Below, piece after piece: positions 1-7,206 of a stretch of DNA of 8,540 nucleotides. Origin of the DNA: Rhodocyclales bacterium (GTDB lineage Bacteria > Pseudomonadota > Gammaproteobacteria > Burkholderiales > Rhodocyclaceae). The notes under the pieces are model-generated. The model was given only the letters and a program-made list of their open reading frames with translations. It made no database searches and was not told the origin of the DNA. Position numbers and translations under genes: made by a program. Every line of letters starts with the position of its first letter. The stretch's first letter is position 1. The DNA is taken from assembly GCA_021286885.1 (NCBI GenBank), contig JAJTBM010000109.1, positions 1 to 8,540 on the forward strand. The letters run 5' to 3'.

Positions 1-1689
1 TCCATCGCCAAGATGGGGGACAAGATCGAGTCCAAGAAGCTGGCCATCGAAGCCCGGGTGAACACCATCCCCGGCTACAACGATGCTATCGCCGGCCCCG
101 CCGAAGCGGTCGAAATCGCCAAGAAGATCGGTTACCCGGTCATGATCAAGGCCTCCGCCGGTGGCGGCGGCAAGGGTCTGCGGGTGGCTTACAACGACGC
201 CGAAGCCTTCGAAGGCTTCTCCTCCTGCGTCAATGAAGCCCGCAACTCCTTCGGTGACGACCGGGTCTTCATCGAAAAGTACGTGCTTGAGCCGCGCCAC
301 ATCGAAATCCAGGTGCTGGGCGACTCCCACGGCAACTATGTGTACCTGAACGAGCGTGACTGCTCCATCCAGCGCCGCCACCAGAAGGTGATCGAAGAGG
401 CACCGAGCCCCTTCGTTGATCCCGAGATGCGCAAGGCCATGGGTGAGCAGGCCGTGGCCCTGGCCCGCGCCGTGAACTACGAATCCGCCGGTACCGTCGA
501 ATTCGTGGTGTCCGGGGCGACCAAGGAGTTCTACTTCCTGGAAATGAACACCCGCCTCCAGGTGGAACACCCCGTCACCGAGCTGATCACCGGCCTCGAC
601 CTGGTCGAGCAGATGATCCGCGTCGCCTACGGCGAAAAGCTGCCCCTCTCCCAGGCAGATGTGCAGATCAACGGCTGGTCCATGGAATGCCGGATCAACG
701 CGGAAGACCCCTTCCGTGGCTTCCTGCCCTCCACTGGCCGTCTGGTGAAGTTCCTGCCCCCCGCCGAAGTGACCGACGCCCAGGGCACCACCCGGGTCGA
801 TACCGGGGTGTACGACGGCGGCGAAATCTCCATGTTCTACGACTCGATGATCGCCAAGCTCATCGTGCACGCCAAGGACCGTAGCACCGCCGTCGAGCGC
901 ATGCGTGACGCCCTCAACGCCTTCGTGATCCGTGGGATTTCCTCCAACATCCCCTTCCAGGCCGCGCTGATGCAGCACCCGGTCTTCCATTCGGGCATCT
1001 TCGACACCGGCTTCATTCCCAAGCACTACCCGACCGGGTTCGATGCCTCCATGGTGCCCCACGATGATCCGGCCCTGCTGGTTTCGGTGGCTGCCTACGT
1101 GTATCGCGCCTACACCGACCGCGCCGCTTCCGTGAGCGGCCAGATGCCCGGCCACGAGCGTCTGGTGGGCGATGAATGGATGGTGATCCGCCTCAACAAG
1201 GAAGGCAACGAGCACCACCCGGTGGTGGCCCGTCCCATCGAAGGCGGTTACCACGTCGAATACGCGGGCAAGAGCTACGAGATCAAGTCCGGTTGGAAGC
1301 TGGGCGAATCCCTGTTCAACGGCACCGTCAATGGCGAGCCCTTCACCCTCCAGGTGGAGCGCCACAAGACCAAGTACAGCCTGTTCCACTGGGGTACCCG
1401 CGCCGACTTCATGGTGATGAGCGCCCGTGCTGCCGAACTGCTGGCCCTGATGCCCGAAAAGCTGCCGCCCGATCTGTCCAAGTACCTGCTCTCCCCCATG
1501 CCCGGCCTGCTGCGCGAAGTGTCGGTGCAGGTGGGTCAGGAAGTGAAGGCCGGCGAAAAGCTCGCCATCATCGAAGCCATGAAGATGGAAAACATCCTCA
1601 AGGCCGAGCAGGACTGCAAGGTCAAGAAGATCACCGCCACGGCTGGCAGCAGCCTGTCGGTGGACGAAGTCATCATCGAGTTCGAATGA
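1..1689 (+). CDS. pccA: Propionyl-CoA carboxylase alpha subunit (biotin carboxylase plus biotin carrier), 5' end cut by window
   Basis: This subunit carboxylates its own biotin with ATP and bicarbonate; the beta subunit then passes the carboxyl group to propionyl-CoA, giving methylmalonyl-CoA in the cytosol. The frame is open from base 1 (SIAKMGDKIESKKLA), so the ATG at 13 is internal and roughly 100 N-terminal residues are missing compared with the usual ~665. Counting from that Met, the ATP-grasp glycine loop KASAGGGGKG lies at about 46-55, followed by RDCSIQRRHQKVIEEAPSP and the catalytic EMNTRLQVEHPVTE segment. A PCC-type linker (BT) region covers about 400-480. The C-terminal biotinyl domain has EAMKMEN with the biotinylated lysine at 524 (codon 1582-1584), 35 residues from the end, the normal distance. 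The linker argues for a propionyl- or acyl-CoA carboxylase rather than AccC or pyruvate carboxylase; methylcrotonyl- or geranyl-CoA carboxylase is less likely. The gene ends at TGA 1687-1689, ahead of a strong terminator. Confidence 0.93.
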   Translation, partial: SIAKMGDKIESKKLAIEARVNTIPGYNDAIAGPAEAVEIAKKIGYPVMIKASAGGGGKGLRVAYNDAEAFEGFSSCVNEARNSFGDDRVFIEKYVLEPRHIEIQVLGDSHGNYVYLNERDCSIQRRHQKVIEEAPSPFVDPEMRKAMGEQAVALARAVNYESAGTVEFVVSGATKEFYFLEMNTRLQVEHPVTELITGLDLVEQMIRVAYGEKLPLSQADVQINGWSMECRINAEDPFRGFLPSTGRLVKFLPPAEVTDAQGTTRVDTGVYDGGEISMFYDSMIAKLIVHAKDRSTAVERMRDALNAFVIRGISSNIPFQAALMQHPVFHSGIFDTGFIPKHYPTGFDASMVPHDDPALLVSVAAYVYRAYTDRAASVSGQMPGHERLVGDEWMVIRLNKEGNEHHPVVARPIEGGYHVEYAGKSYEIKSGWKLGESLFNGTVNGEPFTLQVERHKTKYSLFHWGTRADFMVMSARAAELLALMPEKLPPDLSKYLLSPMPGLLREVSVQVGQEVKAGEKLAIIEAMKMENILKAEQDCKVKKITATAGSSLSVDEVIIEFE

Positions 1690-2016
1690 TCTTCTGCTTT
1701 TGAGTTTTACCTGTGCCTTGGCTACCACCTGGACAAGGCATTAGGGCCCGGGGCGCGCTGCTCCCGCAGCACCCGGCGCCTGACAGTTTCGTTCGATGGG
1801 GAGGGAGACCTGGCTTGCGGGCCAGGTTCCTGTCGAGGGACGGGGTCGCCCTGTGGGCGGCCCCTTTTTTTGCCGTGCGTTTATGTCAAATGAATTTTTA
1901 GGCGTTGCCGTGAATGCTTGTGTGCTCAGGGCACAGCCCCTGCCCGCTGCTGAGGCTTGGGGCGTACATCTGGGTTTAGGGGCGGGGACGGGGCCAGCGC
2001 CTTGCCCCCGGCCACC
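1690..2016. other. Convergent intergenic region with tandem inverted repeats
   Basis: This stretch of about 330 bases separates pccA (+) from the Hsp70 gene (-), and I see no convincing gene in it. Its left half holds a series of inverted repeats read on the + strand. TGCCTTG 1714-1720 pairs with CAAGGCA 1734-1740. A two-part stem follows: GGCGC 1752-1756 with GCGCC 1776-1780, enclosing GCTGC 1757-1761 with GCAGC 1766-1770. Next, ACCTGGC 1808-1814 pairs with GCCAGGT 1821-1827, and last comes the terminator at 1842-1871. The right half (1872-2016) has a short AT-rich patch around 1880-1900 and then GC-rich sequence. I see no T-rich terminator there for the - strand operon. A weak + strand promoter-like pair, TTGAGT 1700-1705 and TACCAC 1723-1728 spaced 17 bases, is not strong enough to call. 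Confidence 0.6.
1842..1871 (+). terminator. Rho-independent terminator downstream of pccA
   Basis: GGGGTCGCCC (1842-1851) and GGGCGGCCCC (1855-1864) form a ten-pair stem with one G-U pair around the loop TGT, followed directly by seven T (1865-1871). This is the classic intrinsic terminator form for + strand transcription. It ends the pccA transcript about 180 bases after the stop codon, so the mRNA would carry a long, structured 3' tail. Confidence 0.92.
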
Positions 2017-3282
2017 TCACCCGTAGCGCCGCCCGGCTTCCACCGCCAGCCCGGCGCCGATGCTGCCGAACAGGTCGCCTTCCACGCAGCGGGCTTGGGG
2101 GAGTTCGGCGGCGATGCGGGCGCGCAGTTGGGGGACGCCGCTGGCGCCGCCGGTGAAGTAGAGGGTGTCCACCGCCGAGCGGGGCACGCCGGCCTGGGTG
2201 AGGAGTTCGCTGACGGTGGCGGCCACCCTATCCACCAGGCTGAGGGTGGCGCGGGTGAAGTCGTCTTGGGTGATGGGGTGTTCCAGCCCGGCCTCCAGCC
2301 GATCCAGCTCCAGTTGGGTACAGGGCTCGGTGGATAGGGCGATCTTGGCGTTTTCGATCTGGAGGGCGAGCCAGTGGCCTTCGCGCTGGCCGATCAGGCG
2401 GCCCAGGCGATCCAGTTCCTGGCGGGCGGTGGCGTCCCGGTAGATGTTCTGGTAGTCGGCAAAGGCCTGGCGGGTATAGGCGAAGTTGATGGTGTGCCAG
2501 GTGGCGAGCTGGAAGAACAGGCTGTTGGGGATCTCGGCGCCGCTTTTCATGGCGCTCCGGTAGCCCAGCAGGGGCATCACGCATTCCAGGCTCAGGGCCC
2601 GGTCGAAGTCGGTGCCGCCCACGTGCAGGCCGGCGTTGCCGAGCAGGTCGTCCTGGCGCTCCAGGTGGCGGGCTCGTTCGGGGGAGAGGCGCACCAGCGA
2701 GAAGTCGGCGGTGCCGCCGCCGATGTCGGCAATCAGCACCAGCTCTTCCCGATCCAGCCCGGCTTCGTAGTGGAGCGCCGCACCGATGGGCTCGAACTGG
2801 AAGCTGATCTCCTTGAAGCCCACCATCCGGGCGATTTCTTCCAGGGTGTCCTGGGCCTTGCGATCGGCCTCGGGGTTCTCGTCTACAAAAAACACCGGGC
2901 GGCCAAATACGGCGGCCTCAAAGCTGCGCCCGGCCTGGCTTTCGGCCCGGGTCTTGAGTTCGCCGATGAAGCTCGCCAGCAGTTGCTTGAAGGGCAGGGC
3001 GCGGCCCGCCACTTCGGTGCTGCCTTCCATCAGCTTGCTGCCCAAGAGGCTCTTGATGGCGCGCATCAGGCGCCCTTCGTAGCCTTCCAGGTAGTTGGCG
3101 AGGGCGTCCCGGCCATAGTGGGTGCTCTCTTCGTCGGCATTGAAGAAAATGGCCGAGGGCAGGGTGGGCTTGCCGTCTTCCAGGGTCAGCAGGGTGGGGG
3201 CGCCGGGGCGCAGCCAGCCTACCGTGGAGTTGGAGGTGCCGAAGTCGATGCCGCAGGCGCGGGCCGGGGAAGGGGTGCTCAT
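2017..3282 (-). CDS. yegD: Hsp70-family ATPase of the YegD type, lacking a substrate-binding domain
   Basis: This 421-residue cytosolic protein has the actin/Hsp70 ATPase fold. Phosphate-1 motif GIDFGTSNS is at 11-19, FGRPV at 126-130, FQFEPIGAALHYE at 161-173, phosphate-2 motif IADIGGGTADFSLV at 184-197, and the adenosine motif YFTGGASGVPQLR at 375-387. It ends soon after FGSIGAGLA (405-413), so the roughly 200-residue peptide-binding domain and lid of DnaK are absent. Length and wording match E. coli YegD (about 450 residues), whose role is poorly known; a chaperone-like function is inference. The ATG at 3282 lies only ten residues before the ATPase core, which supports this start, but no Shine-Dalgarno sequence is visible. 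It is the last gene of the - strand group, 84 bases after the arginase/aminotransferase fusion. TGA or TAG terminator signals with a T-run are not seen behind it. Confidence 0.9.
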   Translation of the reverse strand: MSTPSPARACGIDFGTSNSTVGWLRPGAPTLLTLEDGKPTLPSAIFFNADEESTHYGRDALANYLEGYEGRLMRAIKSLLGSKLMEGSTEVAGRALPFKQLLASFIGELKTRAESQAGRSFEAAVFGRPVFFVDENPEADRKAQDTLEEIARMVGFKEISFQFEPIGAALHYEAGLDREELVLIADIGGGTADFSLVRLSPERARHLERQDDLLGNAGLHVGGTDFDRALSLECVMPLLGYRSAMKSGAEIPNSLFFQLATWHTINFAYTRQAFADYQNIYRDATARQELDRLGRLIGQREGHWLALQIENAKIALSTEPCTQLELDRLEAGLEHPITQDDFTRATLSLVDRVAATVSELLTQAGVPRSAVDTLYFTGGASGVPQLRARIAAELPQARCVEGDLFGSIGAGLAVEAGRRYG

Positions 3283-3304
3283 GCCGGGTGCAAAAGGGTG
3301 GGGG

Positions 3305-3331
3305 CGGGGGGACGAATGCTACAGCCCCCCG
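3305..3331 (-). other. GC hairpin in the leader of the Hsp70 gene
   Basis: C plus six G (3305-3311) pairs with six C plus G (3325-3331), giving a seven-pair all-GC stem with a 13-base loop, inside the 84-base gap between the fusion gene and yegD. It ends about 22 bases before the yegD ATG. On the - strand only TTTT, ten bases further on, follows it, so it is a poor terminator. It could slow ribosomes or protect an mRNA end (inference). Confidence 0.45.
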
Positions 3332-3366
3332 GCCCGCGCCGGAAGCGCCTTGAGGCCTGATCGGGC

Positions 3367-5505
3367 CTAGAGCGGGGCCGGATCGGGGGCGTTTTGCCGG
3401 GCCAGATCTTCCAGGCAGTCTTCGACCAGTTTCACCGCCCAGTCCAGTTCGGCCTCGTCCACCACCAGGGGCGGGGCAAAACGCAGCACGCAGTCGTGGG
3501 TGTCCTTGGTCATCAGCCCCCGGGCGAGCAGGCTTTCGGCGGCCTGGCGGGCGTTCACCCGGCGGGTGTCCAGCTCCATCCCGATCAGGAGCCCGCGCCC
3601 GCGCACCTCCCGGATCAGGGGGCTGTTGAGGGCCTGGAGCCGTTCCAGAAAATACTGGCCGAGCCGGGTGCTGCGTTCGCACAGCTTGTCTTCGGTGAGC
3701 AGGGCCAGGGCTTCGGCCGCGACCGCCGAGGCGAGGGGATTGCCGCCGAAGGTGGAGCCGTGGTCGCCGGGGCGGAATACGCCCATCACGGTTTCATCCG
3801 CCACAAAGGCCGCCACCGGCAGCAGCCCGCCGCCCAGGGCCTTGCCCAGGATCACTCCGTCGGGGCGCACGCCTTCGTGGTCGCAGGCCAGCAGGCGCCC
3901 GGTGCGGCCCAGGCCGGTCTGTACCTCGTCGGCGATCAGCAGCACCTGGTGTTCCCGGCAGATGTCGGCGCACTGGGCCAGCCAGCCGGCGGGCGGGATG
4001 TGGATGCCCCCTTCGCCCTGGATGGGCTCGAACAGGAAGGCGGCGGTGTTGGGGGTGATGGCAGCCTCCAGGGCCTCGGCGTCGCCATACGGAATCTCAC
4101 GGAAACCCGGCGCGAAGGGGCCGAAGCCCGCCCGGTACTGGGGTTCCGAGGAGAAGCCGACGATGGTGGTGGAGCGGCCATGGAAGTTGTCGTGGCAGAC
4201 GATGATTTCGGCCTGCCCTGCGGGCACGCCCTTCACCGTATAGGCCCACTTGCGGGCCGCCTTGAGGGCGGTTTCGACCGCCTCCAGCCCGGTATTCACC
4301 GGCAGGGCCTGGTCGTAGCCGAGCAGGCTGGAGAGCCGCTCCAGCATCAGGGGCAGTCGGTCGTTGGAGTAGGCCCGGGAGGTGAGGGCGAGGCGCTGGG
4401 CTTGCTCGGTGAGGGCGTGCAGCAGGCGCGGGTGGCCGTGGCCGAAGCTGACCGCCGAGTAGGCGCTCATCATGTCCAGGTAGCGCCGCCCTTCCACGTC
4501 CCACAGCCACACGCCTTCGCCCCGGGTAAACACCACCGGCAGGGGGGCGTAGTTGTGGGCGCCGTAGGCGTTTTCGCGGCTGCGCAGCTGGTTGGTGGTG
4601 GGGCCCAGGGCGGCGCAGGCGAATTCGGCCACCCAGCGGGCGCCGCTGCCGTCCACGTCCCGTTCGGGCACGTACTCGACGATCTCCAGCCCCATCAGAT
4701 CGGGGCAGCTGCGCAGCTGGTGCAGGGCGTCGGCCAGGGCCTGGGGGTCGAGGCCGTCGGGCACCAGGCAGGTGGTGGCGGGGATGCGGGCGCAATCCAC
4801 CGAATCCAGATCCACCGAGACCCCAAAACCCACCGTGCCGGCCCGCACATGGGCGATGGCTTCGGCCAGCACCGGGCCCAGGCCGCGCCCCTGCACTTCG
4901 GGCATGTAGAAGATGCGCACCCCCAGGGATTCGAGCAGGGCCCGTTCTTCGGGCTCCCAGGAGCGGGCGCCCACGATGGCCAGGTGGGCCGGGTCCAGGC
5001 GTGGGCCGGGGATGTCGGCAAGGGCCGGATCGCCCAGGCCGAGCAGGGCGGCGAGGGGCATGCCGTGGATGTTGCCGGTGTGGCTGGTGGCGGGGGTGTG
5101 GGCGTCCAGGTGGGCGTCTATCCAGATCAGACCCAGCTTGCCCTGGGGCGCCAGCGCCCGGGCGAGGCCGCGCCAGGTGCCCGCACCAATGCTATGGTCG
5201 CCGCCCAGCACCAAGGGCAGAGCGTCTTTGGCGTGGATGGCCGCGACCTGGTCGGCCAGTTCGGTGAGGAGCTGGCCGGTGGCGTGCAGGCGTTCGGGCA
5301 GATCCGCCGGGGCGGGATCCTGGCTGACCACTTCCAGCAGGCTGTGCCAGCGGGCGCGTATGCCCCGGCGCTGGAGGGCGCGTTCCAGATCACCCGCCTG
5401 GAGCGCCCGGGGCCCGGCGGCGGGGCCGGGGATGGGGGCGCCCAGGCTGGAGGCGACGCCCAGCAGGCGTACCGGACGGGCTGCGGATTGATAGGGTGTG
5501 GCCAT
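3367..5505 (-). CDS. rocF-rocD: Bifunctional arginase-ornithine aminotransferase fusion protein
   Basis: One 712-residue polypeptide carries two catabolic enzymes. Residues about 10-301 are an arginase/ureohydrolase: GGDHS with H104, DAHLD with D130, H132 and D134, GNIHG with H147, DLD with D232 and D234, and VEYVP with E277. This is the full two-manganese site, which splits arginine into urea and ornithine. Residues about 310-702 are a fold-type I PLP ornithine aminotransferase: YGAHNY (Y319), AYSAV (Y349), NTGLEAVET, NFHGRST (R444), EPIQGE (E498), ADEVQTG (D526), LGKALGGG (PLP lysine 555) and LRFAPPL (R675). It turns ornithine and 2-oxoglutarate into glutamate-5-semialdehyde and glutamate. 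The ATG at 5505 is chosen over a GTG at 5529 because GGAGGGG stands six bases before it. No frame break or stop separates the domains. Upstream is ubiB (95-base gap) and downstream yegD (84). Domain identities are near certain; channelling of ornithine is inference. Confidence 0.95.
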   Translation of the reverse strand: MATPYQSAARPVRLLGVASSLGAPIPGPAAGPRALQAGDLERALQRRGIRARWHSLLEVVSQDPAPADLPERLHATGQLLTELADQVAAIHAKDALPLVLGGDHSIGAGTWRGLARALAPQGKLGLIWIDAHLDAHTPATSHTGNIHGMPLAALLGLGDPALADIPGPRLDPAHLAIVGARSWEPEERALLESLGVRIFYMPEVQGRGLGPVLAEAIAHVRAGTVGFGVSVDLDSVDCARIPATTCLVPDGLDPQALADALHQLRSCPDLMGLEIVEYVPERDVDGSGARWVAEFACAALGPTTNQLRSRENAYGAHNYAPLPVVFTRGEGVWLWDVEGRRYLDMMSAYSAVSFGHGHPRLLHALTEQAQRLALTSRAYSNDRLPLMLERLSSLLGYDQALPVNTGLEAVETALKAARKWAYTVKGVPAGQAEIIVCHDNFHGRSTTIVGFSSEPQYRAGFGPFAPGFREIPYGDAEALEAAITPNTAAFLFEPIQGEGGIHIPPAGWLAQCADICREHQVLLIADEVQTGLGRTGRLLACDHEGVRPDGVILGKALGGGLLPVAAFVADETVMGVFRPGDHGSTFGGNPLASAVAAEALALLTEDKLCERSTRLGQYFLERLQALNSPLIREVRGRGLLIGMELDTRRVNARQAAESLLARGLMTKDTHDCVLRFAPPLVVDEAELDWAVKLVEDCLEDLARQNAPDPAPL

Positions 5506-5511
5506 GATCTT

Positions 5512-5518
5512 CCCCTCC
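5512..5518 (-). promoter_or_regulatory. Ribosome binding site of the fusion gene
   Basis: GGAGGGG on the - strand, six bases ahead of the ATG at 5505, is the strongest Shine-Dalgarno match in the window and decides the start against the in-frame GTG at 5529, which it follows. Confidence 0.85.
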
Positions 5519-5525
5519 ACGATAG

Positions 5526-5565
5526 GCACGCCCGACGGGGGCGCGCACCAGAAGCACGGCGTGCT
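5526..5565 (-). other. Two tandem hairpins in the fusion gene leader
   Basis: Read on the - strand, AGCAC-GCC-GTGCT (5565-5553) is followed by GCGCGCCC-CCGTC-GGGCGTGC (5546-5526), an eight-pair stem with one G-U pair. The second stem ends seven bases before the Shine-Dalgarno sequence. Neither is followed by a T-run, so they are not ordinary terminators. They may influence translation, or processing of a ubiB-fusion transcript (inference). Confidence 0.45.
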
Positions 5566-5600
5566 GTGGATGATTGGAGCAGATCAGCGCGGGTTTTGTT

Positions 5601-7136
5601 CTATGGGCAGAGCCAGCGCGCGATTTCGAGTGTGAGAAGCGTCACCAGCAGCGCACCGCAGCCCATTAGCCAGCGGCGTTGGAGCCGGCTTTCGGCGCTG
5701 ATCCGGGCCAGCTCGGCGCGGGTTTCGTCCTGGGGATGGGCGCTCAGGGCGGTGTGGGCGAGGCGTGGGAGCTGGGGCAGGATGGCGGCCCAGGCGGGGG
5801 CCTCGTCCTTCAGGTGGCGGGCGAGGGCGCGCCAGCCCATCTGGTCGTTCATCCAGCGTTCCAGGAAGGGCTTGGCGGTTTTCCACAGATCCAGATCAGG
5901 GTCGAGCTGGCGGCCCAGGCCTTCGATGTTGAGCAGGGTTTTCTGCAGCAGCACCAGCTGGGGCTGGACTTCCATCTCGAAGCGGCGGGCGGTCTGGAAC
6001 AGGCGCAGCAGGGTCTTGCCGAAGGAGATGTCCTTGAGGGGGCGGTCGAAGATGGGTTCGCACACGGCGCGGATCGCCCCTTCGAACTCGTCCACCCGGG
6101 TATGGGCGGGCACCCAGCCGGCTTCGATGTGGGCAATCGCCACGCGCCGGTAATCCCGCTGGAAGAAGGCCAGGAAGTTGGTGGCCAGGTAGTTTTTGTC
6201 GGTGTCGTTGAGGGTGCCGATGATGCCGAAGTCGAGGGCGATGTAACGCCCCCGGGTGGGCCCCTCGGTGGCCACGAAGATGTTGCCCGGGTGCATGTCG
6301 GCGTGGAAGAAGCCGTCGCGGAACACCTGGGTGAAGAAGATCTCCACTCCGGCCCGGGACAGGGCTTTCAGGTCAACGCCGTGGGTCTTGAGGGCTTCGA
6401 GCTGGGAGATGGGCACGCCCTTCATGCGCTCCATCACCATCACGTTGGTGGTGCACCAGTCCCAATGCACTTCGGGCACCACCAGCAGCTCGGAATCCTT
6501 GAAATTGCGCCGCAACTGGGAGCAGTTGGCCGCTTCGCGCATCAGATCCAGCTCGTCGCGCAGGTATTTGGAGAACTCGGCCACCACTTCCCGGGGCTTG
6601 AGCCGGCGTCCTTCGGGCCACAGCTTTTCGAGCAGGGTGGCGGCGGCATCCAGCAGGGCCAGATCGTGGGCGATCACCGGGGCAATGCCCGGGCGCAGGA
6701 TCTTGACCGCCACTTCGGTGCCGTTGGGCAGCTCGGCAAAGTGCACCTGGGCGATGGAGGCCGAGGCCACGGGGGTACGCTCAAAGCGCACAAACACTTC
6801 ATCCACCGGCTTGCCGTAGGCTTCTTCGAGTTGGGCGACGGCGATGTCGGAGGGGAAGGGGGGTACCCGATCCTGGAGCCGGGCCAGTTCTTCGGCGATG
6901 TGGGGCGGCAGCAGGTCGCGCCGGGTGGACAACATCTGGCCGAACTTGACGAAGATCGGGCCCAGGGATTCGAGGGCCATGCGCAGCCGGGCGCCGGAGG
7001 GCTCGGAGAATTGCCGGCGTCCGGTGAGGCGGGTCAGCCAGGCCAGCCGGCCGGTCGGCTCGTTGGACAGGATCATCTGATCCAGACCGTATTTGAGGCT
7101 GACGGATACGATCTTGGCGAGGCGGAAGAGGCGCAC
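5601..7136 (-). CDS. ubiB: UbiB, ABC1/ADCK-type atypical kinase for ubiquinone biosynthesis
   Basis: UbiB is a membrane-associated protein-kinase-like ATPase required for aerobic ubiquinone synthesis; its chemical role is not fully settled. The 511-residue product has the family hallmarks: KFGQ at 64-67 (KxGQ motif), the alanine-rich loop ASASIAQVH from about 124, AVKILRPG with lysine 145, DELD at 194-197 (ExD), HADMHPGN at 278-285 and LDFG with D302. A hydrophobic segment at about 487-509, next to the C-terminus, is a likely membrane anchor; E. coli UbiB is usually described with two. I chose the GTG start at 7136 ([10 protein letters not shown]) because that is where UbiB homology normally begins. 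The longer frame from 7322 adds 62 proline-rich residues and overlaps the preceding gene. No good Shine-Dalgarno sequence is visible. It lies 70 bases after the secreted-protein gene and 95 before the fusion gene. Confidence 0.94.
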   Translation of the reverse strand: MRLFRLAKIVSVSLKYGLDQMILSNEPTGRLAWLTRLTGRRQFSEPSGARLRMALESLGPIFVKFGQMLSTRRDLLPPHIAEELARLQDRVPPFPSDIAVAQLEEAYGKPVDEVFVRFERTPVASASIAQVHFAELPNGTEVAVKILRPGIAPVIAHDLALLDAAATLLEKLWPEGRRLKPREVVAEFSKYLRDELDLMREAANCSQLRRNFKDSELLVVPEVHWDWCTTNVMVMERMKGVPISQLEALKTHGVDLKALSRAGVEIFFTQVFRDGFFHADMHPGNIFVATEGPTRGRYIALDFGIIGTLNDTDKNYLATNFLAFFQRDYRRVAIAHIEAGWVPAHTRVDEFEGAIRAVCEPIFDRPLKDISFGKTLLRLFQTARRFEMEVQPQLVLLQKTLLNIEGLGRQLDPDLDLWKTAKPFLERWMNDQMGWRALARHLKDEAPAWAAILPQLPRLAHTALSAHPQDETRAELARISAESRLQRRWLMGCGALLVTLLTLEIARWLCP

Positions 7137-7206
7137 GGGTGGGGCTCGGGAAAAACGCGGATTGTGCCCGGAAAGCCCCCGCGCCGCAAAGCATGGGGGG
7201 CCTGGT

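Noticed and set aside
1690..1871. 6S RNA or another known RNA family
   Set aside because: I could not match the sequence or the expected single long bulged hairpin of 6S RNA; only separate small stems are seen.
1713..2337. Short + strand open frames in the pccA-yegD gap and running into yegD
   Set aside because: They cross the intrinsic terminator or run antisense to yegD, and lack ribosome sites and recognisable content.
2374..3360. Long + strand open frame (328 codons) opposite yegD
   Set aside because: It is antisense to a well-supported Hsp70 ATPase and low in complexity.
5506..5529. GTG start of the fusion gene at 5529
   Set aside because: A strong Shine-Dalgarno sequence lies between this GTG and the ATG at 5505, so the ATG is the better start.
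3394..6153. Very long + strand open frame (919 codons) opposite the fusion gene and the end of ubiB
   Set aside because: Its product is low-complexity, rich in Gly, Ala, Gln and His, with no domain, and it lies antisense to two genes with clear motifs. It is a by-product of GC-rich codon use.
7175..7201. Terminator-like GCCCCC/GGGGGC stem between the secreted-protein gene and ubiB
   Set aside because: The loop is 15 bases and only TTT follows on the - strand, too weak to call a terminator.
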